This document shows, piece by piece, positions 1 to 12,465 of a stretch of DNA of 64,000 bases. Every line of letters starts with the position of its first letter. Positions within the stretch are counted from its first letter, which is position 1. The notes under the pieces are model-generated. The model ran no database searches. It worked only from the letters and a program-made list of their open reading frames with translations, and had not been told where the DNA came from. A program made the position numbers and the translations under genes. This stretch comes from Anthoceros angustus (Eukaryota; Streptophyta; Anthocerotopsida; Anthocerotales; Anthocerotaceae), in NCBI GenBank assembly GCA_010909165.1, contig MU008190.1:124001-188000 (forward strand). The letters are read 5' to 3'.

Positions 1-1100
1 ACTGGACATTTTCCAGTATGCGGACCTTGACAGCGTCACCTAGTCGAGAATGCGGGAAAATGTTGCGGCGGCCAACAAGGAGGTCCGATCCAAGAACCTG
101 CGGGAGGACCCCAGGAGGTGGACCGTGGAGGTCGTGAGGACAGTCTACAAGAGAAGTGGGAGGAAGTTGTACCGGAGCCCCTGAAGGAGAAGGGGAAGGT
201 GGAAGCGGCCAGGGCGGCCCTCTTGCGACCCGGAACGCAGCGATCATCAAATGGGTGGCTGATGTCGGACCTCCTGGACAGGAGGGTGCGATCAGTGGCG
301 AAGATTATAGTCCACTGGAACATGCTGACCAAGGTGGACCACCTTGGAGACAATTTGCTGGTGTTCCTCCACGACCTCCAGAAAGGGAAACGCGCCGACT
401 GGGGCAGAATAATTTTCGCCCGGATCAACCAGGAGGCTCATGTTTGAGGTCTGACCACCGTCGGCGTTATCGCCGTTTTGATCCATGTGTGGGGGCGCGA
501 ACCTCACGAAGGAGGAGGTGAGGAGGCAGCACTCGGAAAGGGCTGGCGCCCGGGAGGCGGAAGGAAGAGTGCGAGGCGGAGGCCCGTCCGGTCCGGAGCA
601 AGAGGTCGGGAGGAGGAGCGGGAGGATTTCGGACTCCATACATCTAGGCGGACCCCTCGCCACCTAGGGAAGTGTGGGAGGACATCCCGCTTCTCTCCTC
701 ACAGTGCCCCGGGGCCGGCCCAGGCGGCCACGGGGCAGGGAGTTGGCGGTTCCGGCTCGGCGGTCAGCCAACAACGGCAGTGAGCCCGGCGGACTGCGAG
801 GCGGAGGAGGCGGAGGCGGAAGCCAGCCTGACACCGGGGCGCGTGCCTCGCCTGCGGGTGGCAAGAAGCGGAGGAAGGCGTCTGAAGGCGGAAAGGGGCC
901 GCCCAAGGAGGCGGAGGCCAGCGATGGTGTCCTCGGAGGCGGAGGCCCGTCACCTTCCCACGGGAGATGCAAAGGGGCCAGCTCGGACGCCTTCACCACC
1001 TCAGGGCCTCGGAGGAGAGGCGGAGAAGGAGTTAGCGGCCAAGAGGGCCAAGGAAGGCGAGGCTCGGACCCACGGCCTCGGGACACGAGGGTCTGATTAG
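1..1100 (+). repeat. Partial copy of an unclassified element (plus orientation)
   Basis: This GC-rich stretch has reading frames that match, in opposite orientation, the segment near 7,600-8,440. Shared landmarks are a frame reading TKVDHLGDN.LVF at about 328-365 here and about 8,360-8,385 there, and an LHTS.RTP.HL segment near 640-665 here and near 8,050 there. Spacing between the landmarks is similar in the two copies (about 310 and 320 bp). The frame is interrupted, so no intact protein is present. I recognise no reverse transcriptase, integrase or transposase, and the left end lies outside the window. Confidence 0.4.
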
Positions 1101-2323
1101 GTCCCGGAGAGCATCTTCTCGGGAGAAATAATCTGGTGGTCATAAGCGTACTGACGGTGTCACCCGAGGAGAGTCGAGTCTTGGAGAGGACCCACCAAAA
1201 GGCACTGTCTGAACAAAAAGCTCTTGAGCCGGTCGAAGGTATCACTGTGGAATCTCATCAGGGGGCGGATGAAGGGCATGGAGCGCGGCGATGGTGTCCT
1301 CGGAGGCCGGTGCCACCGGCTGGGAGGCCGAGGCCTAGGCCAGCGTACTCACCATTCAGGCCAACATATAACACCTTGAGCGCCTTACCGGTGGGACAAA
1401 CCTTGTCGATGTTGGCCAACCCTAGTTAACCTAGATCTTGCCGCCAAAAGATCCTCTTCCTGTAGAGCCTTTCAATCCCCCACCTGAAAGCGGCGGAGGC
1501 GGGAAGCCACCTCCCTATGGCCCGAAGGACCGCCCCTAGAGCATCGAAGACACCACCTAGGAAGGAAAAGGAAAAGAGTCCAAGCCTCCTCATCCCCGGG
1601 GTCCCGCGCAAGGCGATCCAATGGAAGGCGGTACGCAAGGCGAACATCATCGTGAAGACGCCTCGGGAGCCACCAAAAAAGACGGGGGCTCGGAAAACGA
1701 GTGTGAAACAACGCCAGCATGTGGTTCGACTACCTCCGAAGCCACTCCTAAGACTCTGGCGGCAGCCCAAGGGAGGCTAGGAAGAGGATTGGGTGTTCTT
1801 GCCGGAAGAAGAATCAAGCACTACAAGCCTCCCAAGTAGTCTTGTCGAAATCCTTGTGCTTGTGCCCAATGTGACATTTCACCCCTTGACCCCAAAGCAA
1901 AGGCGGGAAGCCGGATCGGGCAAGGGGTGTCCTTGATAAAGCCTTGATTGGGTGGCCGCATCATCTTGGGAGCCACAGAAAAGACCTAGAAGACCACAGG
2001 AAAAGATCATGTATAGAAGACTCTTGAGAACACCGCTCACCGCTCCAAAACCCTTGAGAATACCACTCCCTATACACCGCTCCAGCACGGCTCCATAAAC
2101 CTCCTCAGCCAAGTATGAGTAGATAACAATTCCACAATTGATGAGGGAATAATAATCTGCTGAGCGTTATTCTCAAGTGAGAAATCTTCTACACGAGATA
2201 AGAATAATGGAAGTGTTGTGCCAAATTCTCATGTAAAGAAAGTTTGCACAACATTTAATAGTAATATGTTATTCCGAATTCTCCTGTGAAGTGTTTTTCC
2301 ACACTAGTTGATAATAATCTTCA
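1101..2323. other. No gene seen
   Basis: Short overlapping reading frames occur on both strands but none resembles a known domain. GC content drops sharply after about 2,100, where the sequence becomes AT-rich, which suggests a boundary between different repeat sequences. Confidence 0.4.
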
Positions 2324-2430
2324 AACATGAAGATAAGCAAGGGAGCTGCGTAGCGGCCGAGAGGGATGACATACACCATAGACACCATCAGCTCAAGGCG
2401 GGTTTACCATGTCGCTGCTAGTCGTACATA
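2324..2430. repeat. Dispersed direct repeat, copy A
   Basis: About 100 bp beginning with GATAAGCAAGGGAGCTGCG is similar, roughly 80% by eye, to a stretch at about 12,466-12,575 in the same orientation. The copies lie about 10.1 kb apart and flank the decayed 5' region of the window. They could be remnants of terminal repeats or independent fragments of one repeat family. No TG...CA ends were found. Confidence 0.5.
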
Positions 2431-2779
2431 GATGAATAGCTGTGGAATGGGTTCTTGCATCCGAAGATGCAAAGAGGCCACATTTACCCTCTATGTCGTT
2501 ATAGTCCTAGGATTCGATCCCAAGGGAATGGTTTTGTGTCAAGATGTTCTAAAACTATGGACTCTAGACTTACCCCGTCGATCACTACCTCCCCCTTATC
2601 CAGCTACCATACCCAAACCCACCACCGTGGAAGACTCGGCCACCGATTGCATTTGGTTCAACCAACGTGGCGGGTCCCACAGCCAGCGCCTCATCGCGGG
2701 TGACTATTTGTCACCGGCTTCTCTGGCGCAGACCTTGGGGGTTATAGACATACACACACCTACATGCGCCCTCACTTCG

Positions 2780-3660
2780 CTTCCAGGAATTTCCGCGATC
2801 GGATCCTTCCCGGGAGTTATGCACCACGACCTCGAGTGCTGCGGCGCCTCACTCCACCGTTATTTCCCCGCGACGCCACCACTCACTTCCACTCTCCTTA
2901 ATCATTTCGCGATTCTCCCCACACGCACTCACAATCCCTTCATAGACTCATACGCCCTTCGGGGCCTTCCCTTCCTAAATAAATCCTCTCTCCCTCTCCT
3001 CCACGGGCCACCCGGACCCACTTTGGGCCACAGACCCCTCCTTTGGGCCACATAGACCCCTCTTGGGCCACAGACCCCTCTCATGGAATAAAACACGCTG
3101 GTGGCGGTTGGGAAAGAAGATCGGGAAAGAAAACAGGTGGGTGCTTGGTGATTCGCCTTCCGGATCCCGCCTCAGCCTTCCGAGGCAATCCCTACCTCTT
3201 TTCGGCGTCGCCCGGTTCCTTCCGGGAGTTATGCACCACGACCTCGAGTGCTGCGGCGCCTCACTCCACCGCTATTTCCCGCGACTCCACCACTCACTTC
3301 CACTCTCCTTAATCATTTCGCGATTCTCCCCACACGCACTCACAATCCCTTACAGCGCGCACTCATCTGCCCTTTCGGGGGCCTTCCCCTTCCTAAATAA
3401 ATCCTCTCTCCCTCTCCTCACGGGCCACCCAGACCCCACTTTGGGCCACACAGACCCCTCCTTTGGGCCACACAGACCCCTCTTGGGCCACATAGACCCC
3501 CTCTCATGGAATAAAACACGCCTGGTGGCAGCAGTTGGGAAAGAAGATCAGGAAAGAAAACACCGGTCAGTGCTTGGGCGATTCGCCTTCCGGCAGTCCC
3601 GCCTCAGCCTTCCGAGGCAATCCCTACCTCTTTTCCGGCGTGCGCCAGTTTCCTTCCGTC
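2780..3660. repeat. Tandem duplication, period about 412-423 bp, with internal minisatellite
   Basis: A block beginning near GGGAGTTATGCACCACGACC at 2,812 recurs at 3,224. A second anchor starting GGAATAAAACACG recurs about 423 bp apart (3,085 and 3,508), and a third partial unit starts near 3,615. Each unit contains a short array of about 20 bp built on TTTGGGCCACACAGACCCC (around 3,018-3,080 and 3,437-3,500). The reading frames across it are incidental. Confidence 0.8.
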
Positions 3661-4600
3661 ACCCCCAGGCGTGGAGCTTGGCCACTCCGCTCTCGACCAT
3701 CCAGGGATCTTCCCGGCCTTCTTGTGACGAGAAAGCGGTGCATCGAACGAGTTTGATGTTGATCGGACGTCTCCAACCAACCTCGCGCATAGCTTCAACA
3801 CACGGAAGTTCACACCTGTAATTGTCTGTTAAGAGAGACACTCAAGGGTCTCTTATACATTCAGCTGTGGCTCTCCACAGCTCACTCCTCCCAGTGTCTA
3901 GAAAATATGACCTACTACGACGGGCGCTCCTACCAATTCCGGTAACTACAGCTCCGCAGACCCTCAAAACATCCTATCCTCTAACCCGAAAAGGAACTCT
4001 TGGCTCTGCAATGTGTCGCTCCTCTAAAATTAAGCGGGCGTCCAATTCTTCTTACAACCCTGCGGCGGTGGGGGTTGTGGTAGCGACTTTATTTGTGGCC
4101 GGCCGGTATGACAATCGATGTCGTTGTAGGAAGAGTCCGTTCCCAAGGAATAGCGAGCTCCGTTTGCGGCGTTGGCGATTCTCGTCTTACTGCGTCGTTC
4201 GGTTCAACGCATTCATCGATTCACGTCTAACTACTGCAACAATCACGCGGGCCGGTATGGCCAAGCGTTTAAGGACCCGTTCGGCGTCCGTATCGTTCAC
4301 GTTCGTCACTCACACCTCGTCCGTTCCTCTCTCCACTCACACTACACTTATCGGTCTTAGGGAAAGGCAGCGCGGGTTACGATCCGGACCTCCTCGTCGT
4401 TCCCGGGCCTCTCCGTCCAGACTCTGCCGCCCTCCAGTCCCTCGGCTCACCGTTCGGTCCGTTCTGGCGCGGCTGCGGGCGAGCACGGGTCCCAGTCACC
4501 CTCCTGCACACACCACAACACGTTAGGTCCGTCACGGGACCACGATCAATCTCTCCGGGAGGCATCGCACCTTTCGGTGACTCGGGACTCACGTTAGCAG
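3661..4600. other. No gene seen
   Basis: Unassigned sequence between the tandem duplication and the decayed minus-strand element. One plus-strand frame (3,822-4,526) is open for 234 codons but is rich in Ser, Arg and Thr, resembles no family I know and overlaps other open frames. I treat it as chance. Confidence 0.35.
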
Positions 4601-5717
4601 AAGACACACAAGGTGCAGCGGCATCAACACCAAGAAAGATGATTTATTGAGGCGGTGACCCTCTTATACTACGCCCAAGTCGGCGTCTTTATTACACCCC
4701 TATTACGGTGATGGCCCGGCGGTATACCTAATCGACCGCCTACCATCCTATTCCTCCCCTATCTCCTTCGTCGGTGTGGGAAGGTCCGGGTTCGCCTTGG
4801 GATTGGTGGTCCAATCTCCGTCACGGATTCTGGCGCGCAATCGGATGATCCGTGGCGGGACCCCTCCTCTCCGGAATCATCGGGTTGGGCTCGTGATCGG
4901 CGGCCGTTACCTAACGTCATCCTCCACTGGCCTCCCGTGGGTCCCCTCGGTGGGGCCACTATCTGCTCCCCTAAGCGTAAGTCGAAGGGGCTCCTCCTTC
5001 TTGCAGTCGGACCTCGAGGTCGGTCTCGACTCGGTCTGAACTCCGGTCGGCTTATTTCTGAGTCAGGTCGGTGGGTCGGCCTCGTCTCTGAGGTTCGGAC
5101 CTCGGGGTCACTTGTCTAGTCCGGTCCCCAAGCTCCGGACCCCTTCATGGACCTCGTCTTGCTGGGTCCTCATCCCTACCCAGGCCCTTGTCTTGGGTGG
5201 GTTGGCTCCTCATACTGCCCCTTTGGGCCGTCACCTCCTTCTCCTGGCGGGTTGCGGTGAACTTACCACAGGGTCCGTTCGTCTCGCTCCTCTTGAGGCT
5301 CTTCTCCCCATTGCCGTCGTCTCAAGCAGGGGCCCCTAGAGTCCCTGTCTTTGTCCCCATGCCCTTCTTCCCCTCAGGCCTTCCGGGGGTCCGTCTGGTG
5401 AGGCGGGGAGGCCTCTCAGGGGCGTGGTAATAGGCAAAGTCGAATCCACTTGTTGGATTGCCTCTTCCACGTGTGCGGGCACCCGTCTCCTTCGCCATAG
5501 GTGCTCGGGAGGCGTCTTTGCCCGCTTGTTGGACCACCTCCCGCCGGGTTTGATATGGGCGGGCCCTTTCGAGGCTGCAGTGCCTCGGTCACCTCCATGC
5601 TCTGTTGCTCACTGCTCCAACTCCCCGCTTGCTCCGCCGGCTTACCGGCCATAGCGCGTTCCCCTTCGCCTTCCTCAAGCTGGACGGACTTCTCTTATGC
5701 GCTTCCGTGCTCTCGCC

Positions 5718-7280
5718 TCTGTCCATTACATTAACTCGCCATCTCCCTCTCAGACGGTCGGGCAACTCTGCCCGGTGCCGCCAGGCCCTTCTCCATCTCG
5801 GCGGCGTCACTGCTCCTGTTCCATCGCCCGTCTCGTCGCCAGGCGGCCGCTCTATTTCCGTTCGCGTTCGCGACCATGTCCTGAGACTACCATTCCTCTC
5901 AATGGTAGTTTGAAGGCTGACTCAAGGTCTCCTTGCGGTCTTCCATCTCCTGCTTCTTTGCTCCACCTCCGGGTGAGTCAGGAGATCCTCCATCTCCTTG
6001 TCGCGAACTTCACAGGCTGGCTGGGTCTTGCTCCGCCGCCTCTGCTCCATCTTGAGGCGGTGGGCGCTCTATCTCCTCGAAGTCTTGGATTCTCGTTGAG
6101 AACCCCTTGCTGCTCAAGCGTCTTGGGTTGTAACTCCAAGGTGTCCTTCATCCTCCGGCTCCTGCGCCTCCCTTCTACCTCCTGCAGTGCGCCACAGGGT
6201 CCCGATTTCCGGGTCTTGGCCTCCGGTGTTCTGCGGCTCGTCGTGCTTGCTCTCTTGCTCGGCCTTGATTGGCCGTGGCTGCGGCCGCCTCCCTCCACCG
6301 GTTCGATCACGCCGATGGTGATCGCGGTCGGCCTGCCGTGGCCGCCTCCTTGGCCACCTTCACAGGCCTCTCGGCTTGGCTCTGGTCTGGTCGCCGCCTC
6401 GCGGTCCGAGCTCCGCTTGCGCCCGGGCCTCTTAGCCTCTGCTGCGCTACCCCCTCTGCACTGCGAGGTCCTCGGCCAGCGCTTGGGCCTCCTTAGCCCG
6501 GTGCTCTCCTCTCTGTCCATTACATTAACTCGCCATCTCCCTCTCAGACGGTCGGGCAACTCTGCGGGCGGGGCTTCGCCGGCCCTTCTCCATCTCGGCG
6601 GCGTCACTGCTCCTGTTCCATCGCCGTCGCTCCGTCCAGCAGGCGGGGCCGCTCTATTTCGTTCGCGACCATATCCTGAGACTACCATTCCTCTCAATGG
6701 TAGTTTGGGCTGCGACTCAAGTCTCCTTGCGGTCTTCCATCTCCACGCTCTTTGCTCCACCTCCGGGTGAGTCAGGAGATCCTCCATCTCCTTCGCGAAC
6801 TTCACAGGCTGGGCGGTCGCGCTTGCTCCGCCTCACTCCATCTTGAGGCGGTGGGCGCTCTATCTCCTCGAAGTCTTGGATTCTCTGTTGAGAACCCCTT
6901 GCTTGCTCAAGCGTCTTGGGTTGTAACTCCAAGGTGTCCTTCTTGTCCTCCGGCTCCTGCCGCCTCCCTTCTACCTCCTGCAGTGCGCCAGGGTCCCGAT
7001 TTCCGGGTCTTGGCCTCCGGTGTTCTGCGGCTCGTCGTGCTTGCTCTCTTCTTGCACACTCGGCCGTGGCTAGCCCCGCCTCCCTCCCGGTTCGATCAGC
7101 CGATGGTGATCGCGGTCGGCCTCGTGGCTTCGCCTCCTTGGCCACCTTCACAGCCTCTCCGGCTTGGCTCTGGTCTGGTCGCCGCCTCGCGGTCCGCGCT
7201 CTTCGCCGGGCCTCTTCCGCCTCTGCTGCGCTACCCCCTCTGCTGCGGTCCTCGGCGCTTGGGCCTCCTTAGCTGTTGCT
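5718..7280. repeat. Tandem duplication, period about 790 bp
   Basis: Two head-to-tail copies, about 5,718-6,511 and 6,512-7,280. Matching anchors include CTGTCCATTACATTAACTCG (5,718 and 6,512), GAGGCGGTGGGCGCTCTATC (about 6,054 and 6,845) and GATGGTGATCGCGGTCGGCC (6,315 and 7,101). Offsets shrink from 795 to about 782 along the unit, so the copies differ mainly by small insertions and deletions. It lies in the decayed minus-strand element and duplicates part of its coiled-coil reading frame. Confidence 0.85.
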
Positions 7281-7599
7281 CCTCCGGTGAAGGAATTTAG
7301 TCCGGTCCTTGCGGATGGACGGACTTCCCTCTCGGCCTCCGGCGTTTCCCTTCCTCAATCGGCCGAGCTTGGCCTTCCTTCTGCCTCCTGGGCCCCTCAA
7401 GCTGCTCACGGAGGAGTACCATGCGCCTCGGGTGGCTTCTACCTCAGGTCTTCTCGGCCATCCATGAGACCCCAAAGCATACCGTCCATGGCGGTGGCAG
7501 GACCGCCGTGTTTCTTCCACGGCCGCCGATGAGGCTCCCACAAAGTCCGTAGTGGGGCGGCATTTCCCAGTCCGAGGACCTCCATACGCGTCGGAGTAA

Positions 7600-8440
7600 G
7601 TCGGTGGGTTCTCGGACCTAATCGGGACCCTTAGGTCTGAGTCTTGGCTCGGGCTTCACCCTCCTTGGCCCTTTTGGCGCGAGCTCCTTCTCCGCCCTTT
7701 TTCTCACAGGGCTCGGAGGAGGTGAGGGGTCGGGAGCAAGCCCTTTTGCCCCTTCACATCGGGGCAGGCGGCTCGGGTGGTGCTGCCCGGTGTCCTCCTG
7801 CTCACAGGCGGCGTCCCTTCGCCCTCCTTACACTTCCTCACTTCTTGCCACTCAGGTAGGCGGGGTAAGTCTTGGCACCGTCGAGGTCTTGCGTTGGTAA
7901 ACCATCTTGCGTCTCTTGGTTCCCTCTGGTCGGCGGGGCTCCTCGTGGTTGTGGTGGTGGCGGGGCTATTGGGTCGGGGCCGCCTCTGCTGCTGGCTCGG
8001 TTGGGGCACGGAGGAGGAGGCGGGGATTTCCTCCATACTTCCACAGGTGGTGAGGGGTCCGTTCGGACGTATGGAGTCGAATTCCCTCGATCGTCCTCCT
8101 CCGGGTCCGTTTGGCCTTGAGTCGGCCTCCCACCTCGGGCGCCCTTGCAGCTCCACTTGGCGGGGCCTCAGTCCTTTCCGGGCGCCGCTCAAGCTCTCCC
8201 TCCTTGAGGCTCGAAATGTCCCCATACATGGATCGGTATGGGGCCCAGATGGCGAGGCTTCTCGGTCCACAGCTTGCGGGCCTCTGGCCCAGGCGAAGAT
8301 AATCCTTCCCAGTCCGCCCTCTTCCCCATGGCGCATGCGAGAATACCAGCGAGTTATCACCAAGGTGATCCACCTTGGTGGCGAGTTCAATGGACAATGA
8401 TCCGGGCTACCGCCCTTACTCATTGTCAGCGGGTCGGATA
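7600..8440 (-). repeat. Inverted copy of the segment at 1-1,100
   Basis: On the minus strand this stretch carries the same landmarks as the left edge of the window, TKVDHLGDN and LHTSERTPHHL. Both copies are frame-broken. It forms part of the larger decayed element. Confidence 0.5.
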
Positions 8441-9860
8441 TCAACCGGCCGTTGGTGGTCCTCTGCGTCGAGCCTCGGCGCCGCTTGCGGCCCTATCTTC
8501 CCCTTCGCCTTGAGGGCTCGGCACCACACCCCTTCTTCCTCCTTTGGGCGGTTGTAGGCGCCCTCGGGACCTCAAGGTCCATCGCCTCGGGTCCTCCGGA
8601 GGTTCTTGGACCGCACCTCCTTGTTGACCGCCGCCAACATCTTGGCGAACTCCGGACAGGTGGTCGAGCGTCGGACCATGGAACACATCCAGTGCCACTC
8701 CTCCACTAATTCTCCGCTTCCTCCGGCCCAAAGTCCGGATAGCGCGGGTCACAATGTTGCGCTCCACGAGGTTCCATGGCTCCCAAACTTCCATGAGCTT
8801 TTGGGTGCCATCGCCTTTCTCCCTTGTGGCTGGCGGCCGGAGTTCAGCACGATCGCCCTCCTCGCCCGCGTTCGCTTCTCCAACCCCGGCGGTGAACTAC
8901 GCTCGAAGGTGCTTGGGCGCTCAAGAGATAGCGCCCGGGTTGCGGGGCCGAGAGGGGTGTCTGCCGTGACCTTCCCCTTGACGCGCCTTGGAGTAACGGC
9001 CCCAGGCGGGAAGGCGCCTCTTCCACAGCCGTAGCGCGGTGCATGCCGACCTTACGCCTCCTTACTGCGGCCTTACGCGCGCGTACTACGGCCTTCGCCG
9101 CGCGGTCAGGCGTGAACCTGCGGCCCCAGCTCGGTCTGGCGGTGCATGCCGACCTCCACTCGGGGCCGTCCGTGGCGCCGCCTGTCGTCCTCACGGCTCA
9201 ACTTCTAAGTTACTTTCCTGGCGTACTTATCACCTTGGACTGGGTGGGTCCGGACTTATCCGTTACCCGGCGTAGTCCGGTGCACCGCCATAGTAGGTCA
9301 GTCGTTGCCACTCCGGTCGGAGTATACTCCGGTGCGGTCCGGTGCTATCCGTGCTTATTCCTCCCTTTTCCGCCTTATTTTATCCTCCGCTCCTACGAAA
9401 AAAAACAAAACCCTAGTTATTTCTTAACCCCCAAGGGAAGTCCGTAGTCCACAGGGGTTCCCTTCGCTCTCGCTCTCCTGCCACGCCTCTGATCCGAGCG
9501 ATTCTCCCCCAAAACCTCCACCTCGCTGTCACTGCCCGCAGTTTCTTCGCGTCTTCCCATGGGCGTCGAGCGTCTATAGGCCCTATGTTATTCCGCTCTT
9601 CATCATTTGGGCAGCCACCGTGCTCCTCCTCACGCCACAGCCTCGCTTCGCTCATTTCCTCGATCACCACTTGGGGGTAGGCCCCGCTCCCGTTCGGAAG
9701 AACCAGTAGCGCGTGGCGGTCAAGATGTGCGGCCGATATAGTTTACGCCCCTCACTGTCCCAACAACCACATATACATTTAGAGTGAGCACCCGCTCACC
9801 ATGCGGCGGCGAGGACATGAGCATCCTCATCCGGGCCCGCTGTCGCTCCGATAGAGGTCC

Positions 9861-10401
9861 TTACCCTCTCCTCCCGTGGACAATCCTGGGCCGGCTGCTG
9901 CTGGGTTTCCAGGGGATCTGCCGCTCCATCTGCGGTACTCCTGTCGGTGGCTTCCCCCACCTCGGTTCCTTCTTCCGCGACGGTGGCGGTTTAGCCACCG
10001 TGGTGGTTGCTTCCCCTACGGTGGTGGCTTCGGCTACTGCGGTTGCTGTGGCTCTGCCCTTCTTCGGTTTGGTCGCCTCTCTCTTGACTCTGGCCCTAGC
10101 TTCATCTCTCTCTCGCTTGTATCTCTCCGCCAGTTTCTTGAATTTCTCCAGAGGCGCCATTGTTTCCACGCTCCTGGACTCGTGAGACCTCATCTTGAAG
10201 CTCTTCAATTGTAGCATCGCCCCTTGACTGATTTACTAAGGCCTCTGTTGGGTGGACATGGCCCTTAGCGCTCCATGCCTTTACATAGGGCCGCCTCGCA
10301 TTCCGTCTGCGCTCCTCTGCCACCTTGTTCTCGCCTTCTAGGCTCTCCAACTTTCCTTGAGCAACTTTTCTGTTATTGCACACTCGGCCGGTGAGAGCCA
10401 T
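9861..10401 (-). pseudogene. Coiled-coil fragment within the decayed element
   Basis: Two overlapping minus-strand frames (10,401-10,102 and 10,217-9,861) each begin with ATG. They appear to be one broken coding sequence: the first supplies IEELQDEVSRVQER, the second continues EKFKKLAERYKRERDEAR and then a Lys/Ala/Thr-rich tail. The charged heptad pattern suggests a coiled coil. No enzymatic motif is visible. It may be the gag-like part of the surrounding element; a host gene fragment cannot be excluded. Confidence 0.35.
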
Positions 10402-11040
10402 GGTGCACAGTCGAGGAGATCACCGTCGAGCCATGGCGAAGTCGGGGCTGTAGATTCGAATTGGGCTGCCCGTGCCCATTCCCTCCACAACAATTCTACC
10501 TTGCAGCGGTGTCACCTGTCTCCACTTCAGCCGGTCGGGTTAGTGAAATGTCGCCAAAATGTTCCGGAGCTCCGTCGCGGATTTGGCTATCGAAACTAAC
10601 CCCTCTTCTTCTAGGGGTTGGTTTGCCACTACTTCCTCATCCGCTCCAATCTCTCCTAGCGGCAGCGACTCCTCCCCACCTGAGAGAGGCACAACTTGTC
10701 GTTTCCCTTTTATTTTCTCCTCCTTCACCGCGTTCCTGCTGCTGATTTCGACCTGGTGACCCTAGGTGTAGCTGTGGGTTCCTCTTCTGCTGCGGCTGTC
10801 CTTCCCTTCTTCATGACCCCGTTCGGCCGTCGCGCCCTCACTTCTTGCCCTTGAAACCTCCCCACCTTCATCCGAGATCTTCTAGGGGCGCATTCCCAAG
10901 CTATGGAATTTCCCGGAATCCTCCTTACACTCCTCTTCCTCTACCTTGAGTTCACGGCGGTTTCCGGCTATGAAGGCGGACCGACTTCAACTCCGTTAGA
11001 CACACGGAATGCTTGAATACATGAATTAGAAAAGGTGAAA

Positions 11041-11536
11041 TCAAGGAGGCCGAGGGAAGGGAGACAAATTCGCCCTCTCCTCACAGGCTCTTTCAAGATC
11101 ATCCGCCCCAATCGATTTGTGTACCTTTAACCACCTCATGAAGAAAGACCGAGGAGTGGTGCGCCTATGATCAACTTCGTGCAGGAAACACAAAATCCAC
11201 TTGGCCAATCCCAGTGCGCACACGAGTTGGCGAGTCACCCATCCATTGTTCACCCTCACTTCTCCGGGCTTCATGGCGCGGCTGCGGCTCGGGGTCTTCT
11301 TTCTCGGGGGTCAATTGCAAGCTTCCATCCTCGATGCTTCTCGCCCATACTGCTCGAAAGAGCCCCAAATCCAGTTTTGCGGCCTCTTCCTCGCGTCTCC
11401 CTCTTGCAACTTGGTTCTCAATTGCAGGCGCCTCTTGCACCAATCTTTGGTGTCGTAACACCATTTCTTCTCCATAAATTCCGGACCAGCTCCCAGTGAC
11501 TCTCACCTTCCGATGGTCCATGTTGGGCCTTTGCAT
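11041..11536 (-). pseudogene. Protein-like fragment of the decayed element
   Basis: Two minus-strand frames, 11,536-11,171 and 11,274-11,041, overlap and read as plausible protein. The second contains a hydrophobic stretch, GLAKWILCFLHEVDH, then a basic and acidic tail, and starts at an ATG at 11,274. I do not recognise the family. Position and strand match the other minus-strand fragments between 4.6 and 11.9 kb. Confidence 0.3.
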
Positions 11537-11880
11537 GAGTGAGATTTCGGCCGGCTCATCTCCCTTTCTCCTTGTTTTAAAAGAACTCGACCCACTGCGG
11601 CCAGTCGAGAAAAGGGAACACCACCCTCGCGTCTCCTCCCCCTCGCTGGCGCTCTTGCCTCAGCGCCTCTTTTCCTCCTTGCTGCCATGCCTTTGGTTTC
11701 CTTCCTCCGCCCGCCCGCCCGTTACTGGCCCGGCTCGCCTCCTACACAGAGCGACTCGGCCCAGCGCGGTTGCATCGCGCCCTTCTGCGGCTCCGCTCGG
11801 CGCACGGCACGGAATTCGCGACCTCGCGGTCTTTGGGTGTGTCCGTCTCGATTCTCCGATCGGCGGCCAGCTCATACTAG

Positions 11881-12465
11881 GGTTGTAAACTCCCCACAGT
11901 GCATGCGTCCGTTCTTGACCACCGTGGTGGGCCGGCTACCTCCCCACTTGATGCAGCGTGGCGGGATGTAGGCACCTAGCATATATAGACACTTTCTTAT
12001 TTCTAAAATTACCAAAACCCAAGGACTCTATTTCCGACCTACCTATCCGGGGTCGAAAACCTAAGGTCCAAAAAAGAAAATTATTATCCCAAGGGCCAAG
12101 GACCATTCTCGTATAAAAGACCTTACCCAGGCGATTCTCAAAGCACTTTGCTATACAAACACTCCCAAAACAAAAAAAATCATTCATCCCGACACTTCAG
12201 AGAGGGGTTAGTGTACATGTGGTCTTCCACAATAGCATACCCAGTATGGCCAATAAGAGCCACGACGACCTCAATAACATGGCGAGAAGAGCCAACAATC
12301 AAGATGAGAGACCTTGTCAGCTCAACTGGTGTGCACTTAGTTAAAAAGTTAAAACCAATGTTCAAAAATGATGCATGCAAGTCATCTACAATAAGAGACC
12401 TTAAGCATGGCAATATACTTCAACATATTGACTGCAAAACCTTCCAACATAGAGAGAGAAAACCT
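11881..12465. other. No gene seen
   Basis: AT-richer spacer between the decayed element and direct repeat copy B. Only short, unconvincing open frames are present. Confidence 0.4.

Larger units (their letters stand above)
4601..11880 (-). mobile_element. Decayed unclassified element with coiled-coil reading frames
   Basis: Several minus-strand frames in this 7-kb stretch look like broken pieces of one Lys/Arg/Glu-rich, partly coiled-coil protein. They lie near 11,536-11,041, 10,728-10,540, 10,401-9,861, 8,440-7,600 and 7,280-5,700, and they change frame repeatedly. A partial inverted copy lies at 1-1,100, which argues for a dispersed repeat. I see no reverse transcriptase, RNase H, integrase or transposase motif, so the class is unknown. 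A gag-like region of an LTR or other retroelement is one possibility. The outer limits are approximate, because no terminal repeats or target duplications could be defined. Confidence 0.35.

Noticed and set aside
5697-7300. Long plus-strand frames in the 790-bp duplication
   Set aside because: Open only because of high GC. Better protein-like text lies on the minus strand, and even that is broken.
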